A DNA stretch of 6,059 nucleotides, taken from NCBI GenBank assembly GCA_964582265.1, contig CAZOQT010000047.1, positions 1-6,059 of the forward strand, read 5' to 3'. Positions 4,844 to 6,059 of the stretch are shown in pieces. Both the position numbers and the translations under genes were made by a program. Source of the DNA: JBAZYK01 sp964582265. Its GTDB lineage: Bacteria; Patescibacteriota; Gracilibacteria; UBA1369. A model generated the notes under the pieces. It was not told the origin of the DNA. It ran no database searches and was given only the letters and a program-made list of their open reading frames with translations. How positions within the stretch are numbered: the first letter of the stretch is position 1; each line of letters starts with the position of its first letter.

Positions 4844-6059
4844 ATGGCAGAAGACCTTAGTAAACTACGCAATTTCGGTATTATTGCGCATATCGACGCT
4901 GGTAAAACCACTACCACCGAACGTATTCTTTTTTATACCGGTAAAAACTACAAGATCGGTGAAGTGCATGAAGGTGCTGCCACAATGGACTGGATGGAAC
5001 AGGAACGTGAACGCGGTATTACAATTACTTCAGCCGCTACAACCTGTTCATGGAAAGAATGCCGCTACAACATTATTGATACTCCAGGGCACGTAGACTT
5101 TACTGCGGAAGTAGAACGCTCTCTACGCGTACTTGATGGAGGTGTTGTAGTTTTCGACGGCTCTCAGGGTGTTGAGCCACAATCAGAAACTGTATGGCGC
5201 CAAGCGGATAAATACGAAGTTCCCCGCATGGCTTTTGTAAATAAAATGGATAAATTGGGTGCAGACTTCTACATGTCTCTTAACTCAATTTTTGATCGTC
5301 TAAGTAAAGAAGCTGTTGCTGTTCAACTTCCAATCGGTCAGGAAAACACTTTCAGTGGCGTAATTGACCTGGTCGAAATGAAAGCTTTCACTTTTGAAGG
5401 CAAACACGGTGAAATCATCAAAGAAATCCCAATTCCAGAAGACATGCAAGCTCAGGTTGAAGAGTATCGCCATCGTTTGGAAGAAAAGGTTTCTGAGCAT
5501 TCTGATGACCTGATGAATAAATATTTGAATGGTGAAAAACTTACTAAAGAAGAAATCGTTAGAGGTATGCGCCACGCCGTAGTCAAAAACAAGCTTTACC
5601 CGGTATTCTGCGGATCTGCTCTTGCCAACAAAGGTGTTCAGTTAGTTCTTGATGGTGTAAACGCTTATCTTCCTTCTCCTCTTGATATCGGCGCTGTAAA
5701 AGGCACAAATCCAGATACAGGCGTAGAAGAAGAGCGCTCCATGAAAGAAGACTCCCCTTTCTCTGCTTTGATTTTTAAGATCATGACAGATCCATTCGTA
5801 GGAAAACTGGCTTACTTCCGTGTTTATTCAGGTAAACTAACTTCCGGAAGCTACGTTTTAAACACTTCAACCGGCAACAAAGAACGCATTAGCCGTTTGA
5901 TTCAAATGCATGCTAACCAGCGTGAAGAAATCAAAGAAGTACACGCAGGTGATATTGCCGCAACTGTAGGTTTAAAAGGCACTTTTACCGGCCACACTCT
6001 TTGTGATGAAGACAAACCAATTATTCTTGAATCAATCACCTTCCCAGAACCAGTTATCC
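4844..6059 (+). CDS. fusA: Elongation factor G, 3'-truncated by the window edge
   Basis: EF-G is the GTPase that drives tRNA-mRNA translocation on the ribosome and, with RRF, ribosome recycling. The frame is open to the last base: 405 of about 700 residues. The G domain is complete: P-loop AHIDAGKT (15-22), switch I RGITIT (57-62), DTPGH (79-83), NKMD (133-136) and the CGSAL motif (256-260). Domain II follows from about SPFSALIFKIMTDPFVGKLAYFRVYSG, and the visible part ends at ITFPEPVI near the start of domain III. ATG 4844 is chosen because MAEDLSKLRNFGIIAHIDAGK gives the normal short N terminus. The Cys of E. coli EF-G (114) known for oxidative inactivation is Asp here (105), while its partner Cys is kept (256). 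It sits behind its own strong promoter and the divergent bcp, not behind rpsL-rpsG, so the str operon is not intact on this side. Confidence 0.97.
   Translation, partial: MAEDLSKLRNFGIIAHIDAGKTTTTERILFYTGKNYKIGEVHEGAATMDWMEQERERGITITSAATTCSWKECRYNIIDTPGHVDFTAEVERSLRVLDGGVVVFDGSQGVEPQSETVWRQADKYEVPRMAFVNKMDKLGADFYMSLNSIFDRLSKEAVAVQLPIGQENTFSGVIDLVEMKAFTFEGKHGEIIKEIPIPEDMQAQVEEYRHRLEEKVSEHSDDLMNKYLNGEKLTKEEIVRGMRHAVVKNKLYPVFCGSALANKGVQLVLDGVNAYLPSPLDIGAVKGTNPDTGVEEERSMKEDSPFSALIFKIMTDPFVGKLAYFRVYSGKLTSGSYVLNTSTGNKERISRLIQMHANQREEIKEVHAGDIAATVGLKGTFTGHTLCDEDKPIILESITFPEPVI

Noticed and set aside
4884..5096. 70-codon plus-strand frame inside fusA
   Set aside because: It lies entirely within the G domain of EF-G in another frame.

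Overview
The window looks like a piece of a small, AT-rich bacterial genome. Three things point, tentatively, to a Patescibacteria (Candidate Phyla Radiation) type organism: the EF-G sequence, tightly packed genes that lack Shine-Dalgarno sequences, and several anonymous short proteins. TGA is used as an ordinary stop at 1411-1413 and 2110-2112, so a lineage that recodes UGA is unlikely. The assignment rests on general resemblance; no rRNA or tRNA is present to settle it.

Left part (1-2112): three unrelated same-strand genes stand apart from each other. They are an anonymous protein cut by the window edge, an AHSA1/SRPBCC protein, and a six-helix membrane protein. The two gaps between them (201 and 162 bases) are not plain spacers. 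Each can fold into a long imperfect hairpin whose ends resemble the core sites of integron attC elements. The first ends in GTTAGGC, a full match to the attC core consensus GTTRRRY; the second is more degenerate. Accessory genes that each carry their own 3' palindrome suggest a cassette array. No integrase is in the window. This is the most interesting part.

Middle part (2165-4139): a half-length GDT1/TMEM165-type cation transporter and a saccharopine-dehydrogenase-like oxidoreductase lie 7 bases apart and are probably co-transcribed. An unrecognised acidic protein follows. It converges on the next gene across a small hairpin.

Right part (4151-6059): a BCP/PrxQ peroxiredoxin on the minus strand is divergent from fusA (EF-G), which runs off the right edge. 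fusA has the best promoter in the window (TTGACT-16-TATAAT) and an AT-rich leader with a 7-base repeat. It does not follow rpsL/rpsG as in the usual str operon.

Four of the six internal or divergent gene starts have a run of exactly six T shortly upstream and no Shine-Dalgarno sequence, which suggests a U-rich initiation context. The left part would be acquired accessory material; the right part is core metabolism and translation. No common pathway links the genes.
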